A stretch of DNA of 64,000 nucleotides. Source: Flagellimonas profundi (GTDB lineage: Bacteria > Bacteroidota > Bacteroidia > Flavobacteriales > Flavobacteriaceae). Made by a program: the position numbers and the translations under genes. Under the pieces are notes generated by a model. That model searched no databases and had not been told where the DNA came from. It saw only the letters and a program-made list of their open reading frames with translations. Location: the NCBI RefSeq assembly GCF_017313275.1, contig NZ_JAFLNM010000001.1, positions 1,054,001 through 1,118,000 of the forward strand, in the 5' to 3' direction. Below are positions 8,675 to 16,131 of the stretch, piece after piece (the stretch's first letter is position 1; every line of letters begins with the position of its first letter).

Positions 8675-9339
8675 AAAAAGCTGGCATTGCTATAACATTT
8701 TTGATTGTTTTTGGGGCATGCTCCACGCATAGGGAAATCGTGGATATTCCCATTATTTTTGATGAGCAACGGATTGAATTGACCAAGGAATACTTGTTGA
8801 ACAGGTACGAACTTGATCAGGATACTCCCGAGATAGTCCCCAAAATGGTAGTCCTACATTGGACCGCCATACCTTCCCTAAAAAAATCGTTTGAAGCCTT
8901 TAATAGATCTACATTGCCCAATTGGCGGCCCGATTTGGAGAATGTGAGCGGCTTGAATGTTTCCTCGCACTTCCTTGTTGATCAAGACGGCACCATTTAC
9001 CGGTTAATGCCCGAAACCACCATGGCAAGACATACCATTGGCTTGAACCATTGTGCCATTGGCATCGAAAATGTTGGCGGTACCGATGGAATGCCCTTGA
9101 CCAGGCAACAGCTCAAATCCAATATTTTTTTGGTGGACTATTTGGCATCAAAATATGACATTGACTATGTGATCGGTCATCAAGAATACACCTTGTTCGA
9201 AGGGCACCCCCTTTGGCTGGAAGTGGACGATGGGTATCGAACCGAAAAAACAGACCCAGGAATGGATTTTGTTGAAAAAGTAAGGAATGCCACTAAAAAA
9301 TTTAATTTTAAACCTGTACCAAGAAAAAAACACGAATGA
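8671..9339 (+). CDS. N-acetylmuramoyl-L-alanine amidase (amidase_2/PGRP fold)
   Basis: 222 residues with a lipobox signal (FLIVFGAC). Zinc amidase features: first histidine in MVVLHWTAIPSLKKSF, central SSHFLVDQDGTIYRLMPETTMARHTIGLNHCAIGIENVGG, and IGHQEY near residue 170, which in AmpD-like enzymes carries the proton-relay/ligand region; the final ligand Asp appears in KTDPGMDF. It cleaves the bond between muramic acid and the stem peptide, here probably in the periplasm. The ATG overlaps the upstream stop (ATGA at 8671), and its own stop overlaps the next start, so the three genes are translationally coupled. Confidence 0.9.
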   Translation: MKKAGIAITFLIVFGACSTHREIVDIPIIFDEQRIELTKEYLLNRYELDQDTPEIVPKMVVLHWTAIPSLKKSFEAFNRSTLPNWRPDLENVSGLNVSSHFLVDQDGTIYRLMPETTMARHTIGLNHCAIGIENVGGTDGMPLTRQQLKSNIFLVDYLASKYDIDYVIGHQEYTLFEGHPLWLEVDDGYRTEKTDPGMDFVEKVRNATKKFNFKPVPRKKHE

Positions 9340-10781
9340 AAAAGCAGCTTTTACCTTTATTGATAGTACTGTTCGGATTTTCCCTGCAAGCACAGGACAA
9401 ACTCACATCCCAACTCTACGAGACGTACGAGAACTACAAAGAATCAAGCATTGGGGAACGAAGAATAAAACATGCCGACATTCAACCTTTGATTCAAAAA
9501 TTTAAGGCCAATCCCAAGTTTGAGGTTCAAAAAGTTGGAGCCTCCATTGAAGGCAGGGATTTACACTTGATCAGTATAGGTTCGGGGGACAGCAATATTT
9601 TTTTATGGTCGCAAATGCACGGAAATGAACCTACTGCCACCCAAGCGATTTTTGACATTCTTAATTTTTTGGATGCCCCTGAGTTCAAAGAAGAGAAGGA
9701 AGCGATACTTTCCAAACTGAAGCTTCACTTTTTACCTATGCTCAACCCTGATGGGGCGGAAGTGTTCACTCGAAGAAACGCCCTGGGAGTCGATATTAAC
9801 AGAGATGCCCTTCGGTTACAGTCTCCAGAAGGACAGACCCTAAAACGACTTCGAGACAGTCTGGATGCCGATTTCGGTTTTAACCTTCATGATCAGAGCA
9901 AATACTACAATGCCGAACGTACCGAAAAACCCGCCACCATATCGTATTTGGCCACGGCTTACAATTACGAAAAGGACATCAACGAAGTACGTGCCAATGC
10001 CATGAAAGTGATTGTGTACATGAACAAGATCATACAAAACTATGCCCCAGGTCAAGTAGGCCGCTATAGTGACGATTTTGAGCCTAGGGCCTTTGGTGAT
10101 AATATTGCCAAGTGGGGCACAAGCTTGATCTTGATTGAATCTGGAGGGTACCCAAGGGATCCGGAAAAGCAGGAGATCCGTAAACTCAATTATGTATCCA
10201 TTCTTTCCGCCCTATACACCATGGCCAACGAGTCTTACAAGGATATTCCTATAGAGGATTATGAAAAAATTCCACGTAACAATCGAATGTTGTTCGATCT
10301 TAAAATTGAAAATGTGAGCTACGAGCTTTTAGGGGATGATTATATTCTTGACCTGGGGATTTTTAACAATGAAGTGGATTTGGAAAACCACAACGAATTT
10401 TATTTCAGAAGCACAGTTGCCGATCAAGGTGACCTGTCCACTTACTACGCCTACAAAACTTTTGATGCCGAAGGCTACACCGTAGTTCCACCAAAAGTCT
10501 CGAAAGTGGATCGGATTGAAGATCCCATGCGTTTATTAAAAGATGGTGTTGCCTATGTTAAAATAGAAAGGCCGGAAAAGAGTGCCTTTGTGCATTTTCC
10601 ATTGATGTTGGTGGACGAAAAATTCGAAATAACGGACTTTAGGCTTCAGCCCGGCATCAACCCGACCTTCTTTTTAAAGAAAGATGGAAAACTGACACAC
10701 GCCGTGGTCAATGGTTTTCTGATAGACCTATCTAAACCTTTGGATGCACAGCATACCGGTAATGGTTTGATTCTAGATTAA
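9336..10781 (+). CDS. M14 family zinc carboxypeptidase, secreted
   Basis: 481 residues. Signal peptide LLPLLIVLFGFSLQAQ. Zinc site: HGNEPTATQ (His-x-x-Glu, about residue 90) and the third ligand in FGFNLHDQSKYYN (about 188); MLNPDGAEVFTRRNALGVDINRD is the classic M14 substrate-binding block with Asn-Arg, and SLILIESGGYPRDP carries the general-base Glu. A C-terminal beta-rich part of about 130 residues follows, as in periplasmic Bacteroidota members. Starting on ATGA within the amidase stop, it may trim stem peptides released by the amidase, or act on peptides in general; the substrate is inference. Confidence 0.9.
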   Translation: MKKQLLPLLIVLFGFSLQAQDKLTSQLYETYENYKESSIGERRIKHADIQPLIQKFKANPKFEVQKVGASIEGRDLHLISIGSGDSNIFLWSQMHGNEPTATQAIFDILNFLDAPEFKEEKEAILSKLKLHFLPMLNPDGAEVFTRRNALGVDINRDALRLQSPEGQTLKRLRDSLDADFGFNLHDQSKYYNAERTEKPATISYLATAYNYEKDINEVRANAMKVIVYMNKIIQNYAPGQVGRYSDDFEPRAFGDNIAKWGTSLILIESGGYPRDPEKQEIRKLNYVSILSALYTMANESYKDIPIEDYEKIPRNNRMLFDLKIENVSYELLGDDYILDLGIFNNEVDLENHNEFYFRSTVADQGDLSTYYAYKTFDAEGYTVVPPKVSKVDRIEDPMRLLKDGVAYVKIERPEKSAFVHFPLMLVDEKFEITDFRLQPGINPTFFLKKDGKLTHAVVNGFLIDLSKPLDAQHTGNGLILD

Positions 10782-10821
10782 TGTTTATGGGTTTAATTAT
10801 ATCCCAAAACTTCATTCCTAT

Positions 10822-11286
10822 ATGAAAACAAGAGCGATTTTATTAAGTCTTTTGACTGTGATACTGTTCTATGGTTGTGGCCAAGATCGATCAAAACTTC
10901 TGATCAATAACTTTGTTGATGAATTGGTTGTTTCTGGTAAAATTGAAAACATTGAAGAATTTCTAGGTCTAGGTGAAGAAGTTAAGTCCAAGCCTAACTA
11001 TCTTGCGTTTTTAGAAAAGTACTTTATATATATGAGGAAGGAATTGGTGGATGATTGCAACATGGATTACGAAGTGTTAAGCTTTGACGAAGTTGAAAAT
11101 TCCAACTTGAGTACTTTTCATCAATACGAAAAAAATTATTCGAAATTTAAACAAGTATATTTTATCATCTGTAGTGGAGAAATAGTATTGCCCATTATTA
11201 TCGAAAACAATAGGATTATCTCTTTTCAAAGTAATATTCTTAAAAAATCGGGAGGGGATTATTCCCCCTTTCTGCTGAACAAATAA
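10822..11286 (+). CDS. Hypothetical lipoprotein
   Basis: 154 residues with a lipobox signal (TVILFYGC). I recognise no domain. The mature part is predicted mixed alpha/beta, with a helical KIENIEEFLGLGEEVKSK segment and a hydrophobic strand pair VYFIICSGEIVLPIIIENNRII near the C-terminus; a Cys pair (DDCNMD, IICSG) could form a disulfide. It follows the carboxypeptidase by 40 bp and precedes a DUF1080 gene by 44 bp, all on the same strand. Confidence 0.65.
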   Translation: MKTRAILLSLLTVILFYGCGQDRSKLLINNFVDELVVSGKIENIEEFLGLGEEVKSKPNYLAFLEKYFIYMRKELVDDCNMDYEVLSFDEVENSNLSTFHQYEKNYSKFKQVYFIICSGEIVLPIIIENNRIISFQSNILKKSGGDYSPFLLNK

Positions 11287-11330
11287 TATAAAAACTTAAT
11301 TATAAACTAAACAACCTTATTTTAAATCAA

Positions 11331-11930
11331 ATGAAAAAACAAATTTTGGTAGGACTTTGCCTGTTGGTGGCACAATTGACTTTCGCCCAAGAACCCATTG
11401 CCCTTTTTAACGGGGAGAACCTGGATGGTTGGATCAATCACGGAGAAGAAAAATGGTTTGTGGAGGATGGCGAACTCATCTGCGAAAGTGGCCCAAAAGC
11501 TGAGTATGGCTATTTATCCACGGAAAAATTCTATAAGGATTTTGAATTGACCTTGGAATTTAAGCAAGAGGCCGACGGTAATAGTGGTGTTTTTATCCGA
11601 TCCACGTTTGAAGGCACCAAAGTAAGTGGCTGGCAGGTTGAAGTGGCTCCTCCTGGAAAAGATACGGGTGGTATTTATGAATCCTACGGTCGTGGTTGGT
11701 TGATAAAACCTGACCCCGAAAAAGACAAAGCCCTAAAAATGGGGGAGTGGAACACCATGAAAATCCGTGTGAAAGGCCCTGAGGTCACTTCTTGGCTCAA
11801 TGGTGTGGAAATGGTTCATCTAAAAGATGAAAAAATTGGGGAAGGCGAAGGTGCCATTGCCCTCCAGATACATGATGGTGGCGGTATACGAGTAAAGTGG
11901 AGAAACATTCAGCTCGTTCCTTTGGATTAA
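11331..11930 (+). CDS. DUF1080 (3-keto-disaccharide hydrolase-like) secreted protein
   Basis: 199 residues: signal peptide LVGLCLLVAQLTFAQ, then one DUF1080 jelly-roll domain. Signature pieces: IALFNGENLDGWINHGEEKWFVEDGELIC, the STEKFYKDFELTLEFKQEADGNSGVFIRS block, VEVAPPGKDTGGIYE, and IALQIHDGGGIRVKWRNIQL. Members include enzymes that hydrolyse 3-keto-glycosides; most are uncharacterised. It ends just before a bidirectional terminator and faces a longer DUF1080 paralogue on the other strand. Confidence 0.88.
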   Translation: MKKQILVGLCLLVAQLTFAQEPIALFNGENLDGWINHGEEKWFVEDGELICESGPKAEYGYLSTEKFYKDFELTLEFKQEADGNSGVFIRSTFEGTKVSGWQVEVAPPGKDTGGIYESYGRGWLIKPDPEKDKALKMGEWNTMKIRVKGPEVTSWLNGVEMVHLKDEKIGEGEGAIALQIHDGGGIRVKWRNIQLVPLD

Positions 11931-11937
11931 CAACAAA

Positions 11938-11970
11938 AGAAAAGCCCGATTTTCAAATCGGGCTTTTTTT
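11938..11970. terminator. Bidirectional rho-independent terminator
   Basis: AAAGCCCGATTT / AAATCGGGCTTT, a 12-bp perfect stem with a 2-nt loop and T/A runs on both sides, between the stops of two convergent DUF1080 genes. Confidence 0.9.
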
Positions 11971-11989
11971 ATCTCTAAACCAATAGCTG

Positions 11990-12937
11990 TTAATTTTTCA
12001 AAGGAGTTACTTCAAAGCTTTTGTACTCAATAGGGCCGTGGTCTCCCTGAATCATGAACGGACCTGGTTCCCCCTCTTTACTGTCCAAAGCGCCTCCTGT
12101 GATTCCAGGGATAGTGGCATCGGAAATTACGGTTTTCCCGTTCAGCGTTACGGTAACCCTTCGTCCAATTAAAGTGATATCGTAGGTCTGCCATTCACCC
12201 GCTGGCTTGGAAGCATTTTCATTCGGTTCCAAAAAGCCGTATACACCACCTAGATAAATATCGGAAGGTTCGTACCCTTCGCTATCCACAATCTGAACCT
12301 CATAACGTCCACGCAAGTAAATACCACTGTTACTTCCTTCGGGGTAGCGGAATTCCACGTGTAGTTTAAAATCTTGGAATTTTTCATCGGTAATCAAGTT
12401 GGAACCGGATTCGGGACTGGTCAAAATACCATCTTTTACCATCCATTGGTTCTTTTCCCCATCTACATGCCATCCCGAAAGATCTTTACCGTTGAAGACA
12501 TCAATGGTCTTTCCCCACTTCGGGTTTTCCGTGTACTCCAATTCAGGTGCTTTTACACCGGTCCAATGAATAATGGAACCATCGGTATAAATCATGGTTC
12601 CCTTTAATGTATCACCGTCCAGCTCACCGTGGAAAATCATATCGCTACCCTTTGGTTCCCATTGGTTGGGAATACTAAAAGTGAATTTGTTCTCACCAAA
12701 GGTTTTTACTTCGGCAACGGGCCTTGCGCTACCAAAAGCAAAAACAAAACGGCCTACGAGTGTAGCAGTTCCCGAATGTCTAATTTCCAACCAAGAAGGG
12801 GATGTCTTCCCCATAAAATCCATTTCCAGGTCCCATCGGCCCTCTAAAGGACTGATATGCTGGGCGTATATATGGCTTGTAAAACCTAAAAGTAAGGCGC
12901 AAATAAAAGTGTAAACTGTTTTTCTTTGGGTATTCAT
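11990..12937 (-). CDS. DUF1080 protein with N-terminal lipocalin-like domain, secreted
   Basis: 315 residues. Signal peptide YTFICALLLGFTSHIYAQ. Residues about 28-125 form a small beta domain (LEGRWDLEMDFMGKTSPSWLEIRHSGTATLVGRFVFAFG...) like that in other glycoside-acting Bacteroidota proteins, followed by a DUF1080 jelly roll: TIDVFNGKDLSGWHVDG, FKLHVEFRYPEGSNSGIYLRGRYEVQI, YGFLEPNENASKPAGEWQTYDITLIG, and GGALDSKEGEPGPFMIQGDHGPIEYKSFEV. It is longer than the convergent DUF1080 neighbour and more like the family's 3-keto-glycoside hydrolase members. Secreted or periplasmic. Confidence 0.88.
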   Translation of the reverse strand: MNTQRKTVYTFICALLLGFTSHIYAQHISPLEGRWDLEMDFMGKTSPSWLEIRHSGTATLVGRFVFAFGSARPVAEVKTFGENKFTFSIPNQWEPKGSDMIFHGELDGDTLKGTMIYTDGSIIHWTGVKAPELEYTENPKWGKTIDVFNGKDLSGWHVDGEKNQWMVKDGILTSPESGSNLITDEKFQDFKLHVEFRYPEGSNSGIYLRGRYEVQIVDSEGYEPSDIYLGGVYGFLEPNENASKPAGEWQTYDITLIGRRVTVTLNGKTVISDATIPGITGGALDSKEGEPGPFMIQGDHGPIEYKSFEVTPLKN

Positions 12938-13009
12938 ACGTATGTTTAGTTAAATTGAAGAACAAGATACGTATAATCCAAAAATTAACTGATTCCAGAA
13001 GCGCTTGAT

Positions 13010-14098
13010 CTATTCGCAACCTCCGGTGAAGCCATTGGCGCTGAACTTGGTCTGTACGGCTCCTTGGAGTCCATTGTGTGCAAGCTGGATCACCAAGTTG
13101 CTTTCACCGCTACCATCACGTTTTGGGGTACAATATTCGAACAGGTAATAGCTACCTGCCTGTTCCTCGACCCGCTGTGAGATATCGTTGAAGGTATTTT
13201 CCAATTCCTCGGAATTACTGGCAAATACACTGGCGGTCTTTCCAATTTGTGTCAACACTTCGGTATCGATTTCGGCACCTAATCCAATGGTGAAGAAGGA
13301 GATGTTTCTATCTGCCTCCTCAACGGCCTGTAGGGCGTCGGACTCCCTGTAGCGAGATGCTTGGTCCGTTCCATCGGTGAACAATACCACGGAAGCCGCA
13401 TTGATGACTTCGGCATTCTCGGCCAACAAATCGGCTGCGATGTTTGTCGATTTTATCACAGCACCATATAGATCCGTTGATGGATCGTTGCTGATGTCGG
13501 CAGTTATTCCGTCCACGGACGCGGTTAATTCGGCAGCCGACGATGTCAACGGGTTCAATAAATGAAGTTCGTCCTCACCATCGAACCAATAAATGGCCAT
13601 TCTATAAGATTCGGAGCCTGGTGATGGCATTACATTATTGATAAAGCTCGTGGTGGCCGCTTTTAACTCATCCAAACTGCCCTCCAATACACTATTGCTC
13701 AAATCCAGTACCAATAGGGTGTTGTTGTTGAACACCTGTGAGTTTGGGGAAATTCGCGCAAAGGATTCCGAAGAGGATATGGAATTGAAGCAGTCATCGT
13801 TTCTTCCTTGTTCATAAATGGAAAATTGGTCTGCGGATAAGCCCGAAATGGGGTTGCCCATTAAATCTGACACCCGAAACAGTATGGAAACCTTACCAGG
13901 CAAGGTTGTAAATTCATCCTGAATGGACAATAGCAATTCATTCTCTCCAAATCCAAGGCAATCATCAGGTTCTTCACCAAGGCCAAGTTCCCTGTCGTTT
14001 ATATCAAAACTGACATCGTCATCCGAGTTTCCGCAGGAAAACAAAATAAGGCTAAATGATAATAGGATTGTAAATTGAAGTATGTGTTTCATTTTCAT
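13010..14098 (-). CDS. VWA-domain lipoprotein
   Basis: I start at the ATG at 14098 (MKMKHILQ, 362 residues), which puts a lipobox at SLILFSC; the frame is open to 14152 but the extra 18 residues lack signal-peptide character. A short beta domain precedes a von Willebrand factor A domain with an intact metal-dependent adhesion site: NTLLVLDLSNSVLEGS (Asp-x-Ser-x-Ser), a threonine in DPSTDLYGA, and ASVVLFTDGTDQASRY (Asp). The C-terminus has a YYLFEYCTPKR strand and ends in GGCE. Likely surface- or periplasm-exposed binding protein. Partner unknown. Confidence 0.85.
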   Translation of the reverse strand: MKMKHILQFTILLSFSLILFSCGNSDDDVSFDINDRELGLGEEPDDCLGFGENELLLSIQDEFTTLPGKVSILFRVSDLMGNPISGLSADQFSIYEQGRNDDCFNSISSSESFARISPNSQVFNNNTLLVLDLSNSVLEGSLDELKAATTSFINNVMPSPGSESYRMAIYWFDGEDELHLLNPLTSSAAELTASVDGITADISNDPSTDLYGAVIKSTNIAADLLAENAEVINAASVVLFTDGTDQASRYRESDALQAVEEADRNISFFTIGLGAEIDTEVLTQIGKTASVFASNSEELENTFNDISQRVEEQAGSYYLFEYCTPKRDGSGESNLVIQLAHNGLQGAVQTKFSANGFTGGCE

Positions 14099-14308
14099 AT
14101 TAAAGTTAGGGTCCACCATGCACAACGCTGAATAAGGCGGAAAAGTATGCATAATCCAAAGAATTAAACTAAAGAAAAGTTAAAAGAAATTTGCACTTGT
14201 TAAAATGATAGGGTTCCCATCAATTTTTAATATTTTCACCCTCAACAAAACCTACCGACCTATCTAACCAAAAATCAAAATAAACAATAACACTAATAGG
14301 TTGATACT

Positions 14309-14560
14309 ATGACAATACTTTTGTTTGGAGCTACCAAAGATATTATCGGAACCCCAACGCTTTCTGTTCCTACAGCTAGCCTAAGCGGCAAAAAAATTCC
14401 AAATACGGTAGGAGAGCTTAAAAAGTTTCTTGAACATACGTACCCGGAACTCAAATCCATCTCCAAGGTAACCGTTGCCGTGAACCAAAATTACGCTTCG
14501 GATAATGATCAAATAAACTCTTACGACGAAATTGCCCTCATTCCTCCGCCTCGGGTGTGA
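14309..14560 (+). CDS. moaD: MoaD/ThiS-type sulfur carrier protein lacking the terminal Gly-Gly
   Basis: 83 residues of ubiquitin-like beta-grasp fold: MTILLFGATKDIIGTP, a helix TVGELKKFLEHTYPELKSI, then VAVNQNYASDNDQINSYDEIALIPP. This matches the small subunit of molybdopterin synthase. In that family the chain ends in PPVxGG and the last glycine is thiocarboxylated; here it ends in PPPRV and a stop (TGA at 14558). In the +1 frame the same bases would read PP-A-S-G-V, so a one- or two-base change may have destroyed the tail; a sequencing error is possible. It is 16 bp before mobA, which supports molybdenum cofactor work. No other moa genes are here. Confidence 0.75.
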   Translation: MTILLFGATKDIIGTPTLSVPTASLSGKKIPNTVGELKKFLEHTYPELKSISKVTVAVNQNYASDNDQINSYDEIALIPPPRV

Positions 14561-14576
14561 TATGTAAACCAACATT

Positions 14577-15206
14577 GTGAAGCTAAAATCCACATCATCA
14601 CGTGAAAATGTATCCAAATTATTTGGGTTGGTGTTGTCGGGTGGCGCCAGTACCCGGATGGGGAGGGACAAAGGCCTGTTGGATTACCATGGTATCCCAC
14701 AACGTGAGTACGTGTACAACCTCCTTGACCAAGTATGCGATAAAGTATTCTTAAGCATTAGAAACGAACAGTTGGAAACCGTGCCCGAAGGGTTCAAGAC
14801 CATCGTGGACCAAAACAGGTACAAGGGGCCTTTCAATGGTATCTTAAGTGCTTTTGATGCGTATCCCGATGTGGGCTGGCTCGTGCTGGCCTGTGATCTT
14901 CCTTTGATGAATTTGAAAGCTTTGCAACACCTGGTAGCGGAAAGACAACCCAATACATCAGCAACCGCCTTCGCAAGCCCCGAAACCGGGGAACCGGAAC
15001 CGTTGGCCTGTATTTGGGAACCCAAAGGATTGGAAAAGGCCAAAGCCTTTTTGCAAAACTCTGATCAAAAAAGCCCAAAAAAATTTTTGATGAATACTGA
15101 TAGCACCTTGGTGCATGCAAAAGATGACCAAGTACTTTTCAATGCCAATTCGGTGTCGGATCATGACATTGTAAAGAAGAAATTGTTGGAGCGGGAGGGA
15201 AGCTAG
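14577..15206 (+). CDS. mobA: Molybdenum cofactor guanylyltransferase
   Basis: 209 residues from a GTG start. The GTP-binding signature of nucleotidyltransferases is clear: LFGLVLSGGASTRMGRDKGLL. Also present are IVDQNRYKGPFNGILSAF and the metal-binding WLVLACDLPLMNLKAL (Asp), then FASPETGEPEPLACIWEP. MobA attaches GMP to molybdopterin to give the bis-MGD cofactor of DMSO-reductase-type enzymes, in the cytoplasm. It follows the moaD-like gene on the same strand. Its stop overlaps the end of a small antisense frame. Confidence 0.92.
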   Translation: MKLKSTSSRENVSKLFGLVLSGGASTRMGRDKGLLDYHGIPQREYVYNLLDQVCDKVFLSIRNEQLETVPEGFKTIVDQNRYKGPFNGILSAFDAYPDVGWLVLACDLPLMNLKALQHLVAERQPNTSATAFASPETGEPEPLACIWEPKGLEKAKAFLQNSDQKSPKKFLMNTDSTLVHAKDDQVLFNANSVSDHDIVKKKLLEREGS

Positions 15207-15349
15207 ATTTTAGTGGCCCTACTTTTATGACCGTCCAGATCCAAAGTCTCTAAATCTTGAAAAGTTCCGCAAGAAATCTGTCTTTTTACAAGCGATTTGG
15301 ATTTCTTTCGCTTGGTGCGTGTTTCTATTTCTTTGTTCAGGTAATTCAT
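15203..15349 (-). CDS. Possible 48-residue basic small protein
   Basis: A minus-strand frame from ATG at 15349 to TAG at 15203 encodes 48 residues: a highly basic first half (KEIETRTKRKKSKSLVKRQ) and an acidic second half (LETLDLDGHKSR). Its stop overlaps mobA's stop by 3 bp, so it occupies otherwise empty space between mobA and the GntR gene. Codon choice looks ordinary. I recognise no family; it may be a real small gene or chance. Confidence 0.4.
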   Translation of the reverse strand: MNYLNKEIETRTKRKKSKSLVKRQISCGTFQDLETLDLDGHKSRATKI

Positions 15350-15406
15350 TGTGAACTATTTTTCCTAAAACGAAATTAGCGTTATTTTATTTTGACAATC
15401 AGAAGA

Positions 15407-16045
15407 TTAACCATTTTTAACTTGAATTTGTGCTTCGATATGCTCCAAAATGGACATCCAATGCATTCGCAGGATCAGGGCCGCTGTAGGTACATTATCT
15501 TGTTGGATCGCCTCTACAACCGAACGGGTCTGTGAATTCAGTTTTTTGAAGAATTCAAAATCTTCGATAAAATCGTGTTCGTAAAAATGGAGTCGCAGTT
15601 TAAGGTCCTTCAAAATTTGCAACAGCACTTTATTGGTGCAATGTTGAACCAAGTGATTATGGAAATTGAATCGGGCCCTAAGTCCTTCCGCAATAGTTGT
15701 GGTAGCCTCCATTTCAGAATGCAGTTTGGCCAAAACTTCCATTTCTTCTGGCTTGAACTCGGATTGCTCCAATGCCATTACTTCCAACTGGGCCACAATT
15801 TCGATAAGGTTCTTGACTTCGGTCTTGGAAAGCTTTGCTACCACAAAACCCCGATTGGGAACGGCTTGCAACACCTGCGCATGCTCCAATTGGCTCAAGG
15901 CTTCGCGAATAGGGGTGACGCTAATCCCCGTAGCTCTGGAAAGCGCTGCCAAATTAATGGTCTTGCCCACCTGTAATTCACCATTTTGTATCTGAAACAA
16001 CAGATGTTCCTTGATGCTATCCCTTAAAACATGTCTTTTGCCCAT
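15407..16045 (-). CDS. GntR family transcriptional regulator (FCD/FadR subgroup)
   Basis: 212 residues. The N-terminal winged helix (about 5-70) reads LRDSIKEHLLFQIQNGELQVGKTINLAALSRATGISVTPIREALSQLEHAQVLQAVPNRGFVVAKL, the standard GntR wing. The rest is an all-helical FCD ligand domain with histidines (FNFHNHLVQH, MHWMSILEHIEAQ) that in relatives bind a metal and an organic acid. It is divergent from the periplasmic trehalase and a 14-bp perfect palindrome lies between them, so it probably controls itself and the trehalase. Ligand unknown. Confidence 0.9.
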   Translation of the reverse strand: MGKRHVLRDSIKEHLLFQIQNGELQVGKTINLAALSRATGISVTPIREALSQLEHAQVLQAVPNRGFVVAKLSKTEVKNLIEIVAQLEVMALEQSEFKPEEMEVLAKLHSEMEATTTIAEGLRARFNFHNHLVQHCTNKVLLQILKDLKLRLHFYEHDFIEDFEFFKKLNSQTRSVVEAIQQDNVPTAALILRMHWMSILEHIEAQIQVKNG

Positions 16046-16059
16046 AGCACTAAAATAGA

Positions 16060-16073
16060 AATCGTATACGATT
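16060..16073. promoter_or_regulatory. Palindromic operator for the GntR regulator
   Basis: AATCGTATACGATT, a perfect 14-bp palindrome 15 bp upstream of the GntR start and 59 bp upstream of the trehalase start. The GTATAC core fits operators of FadR/FCD-type GntR proteins. Binding is inferred. Confidence 0.7.
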
Positions 16074-16131
16074 AAACGGAATCCTATTGGGCTTATTATT
16101 ATATATTTAAGCCTATAAAATTCTAAAAATC

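Noticed and set aside
14545-14560. A programmed frameshift at the end of moaD
   Set aside because: The +1 frame gives PP-x-SGV, not a clean Gly-Gly, and there is no slippery sequence. A real change or a base error is simpler.
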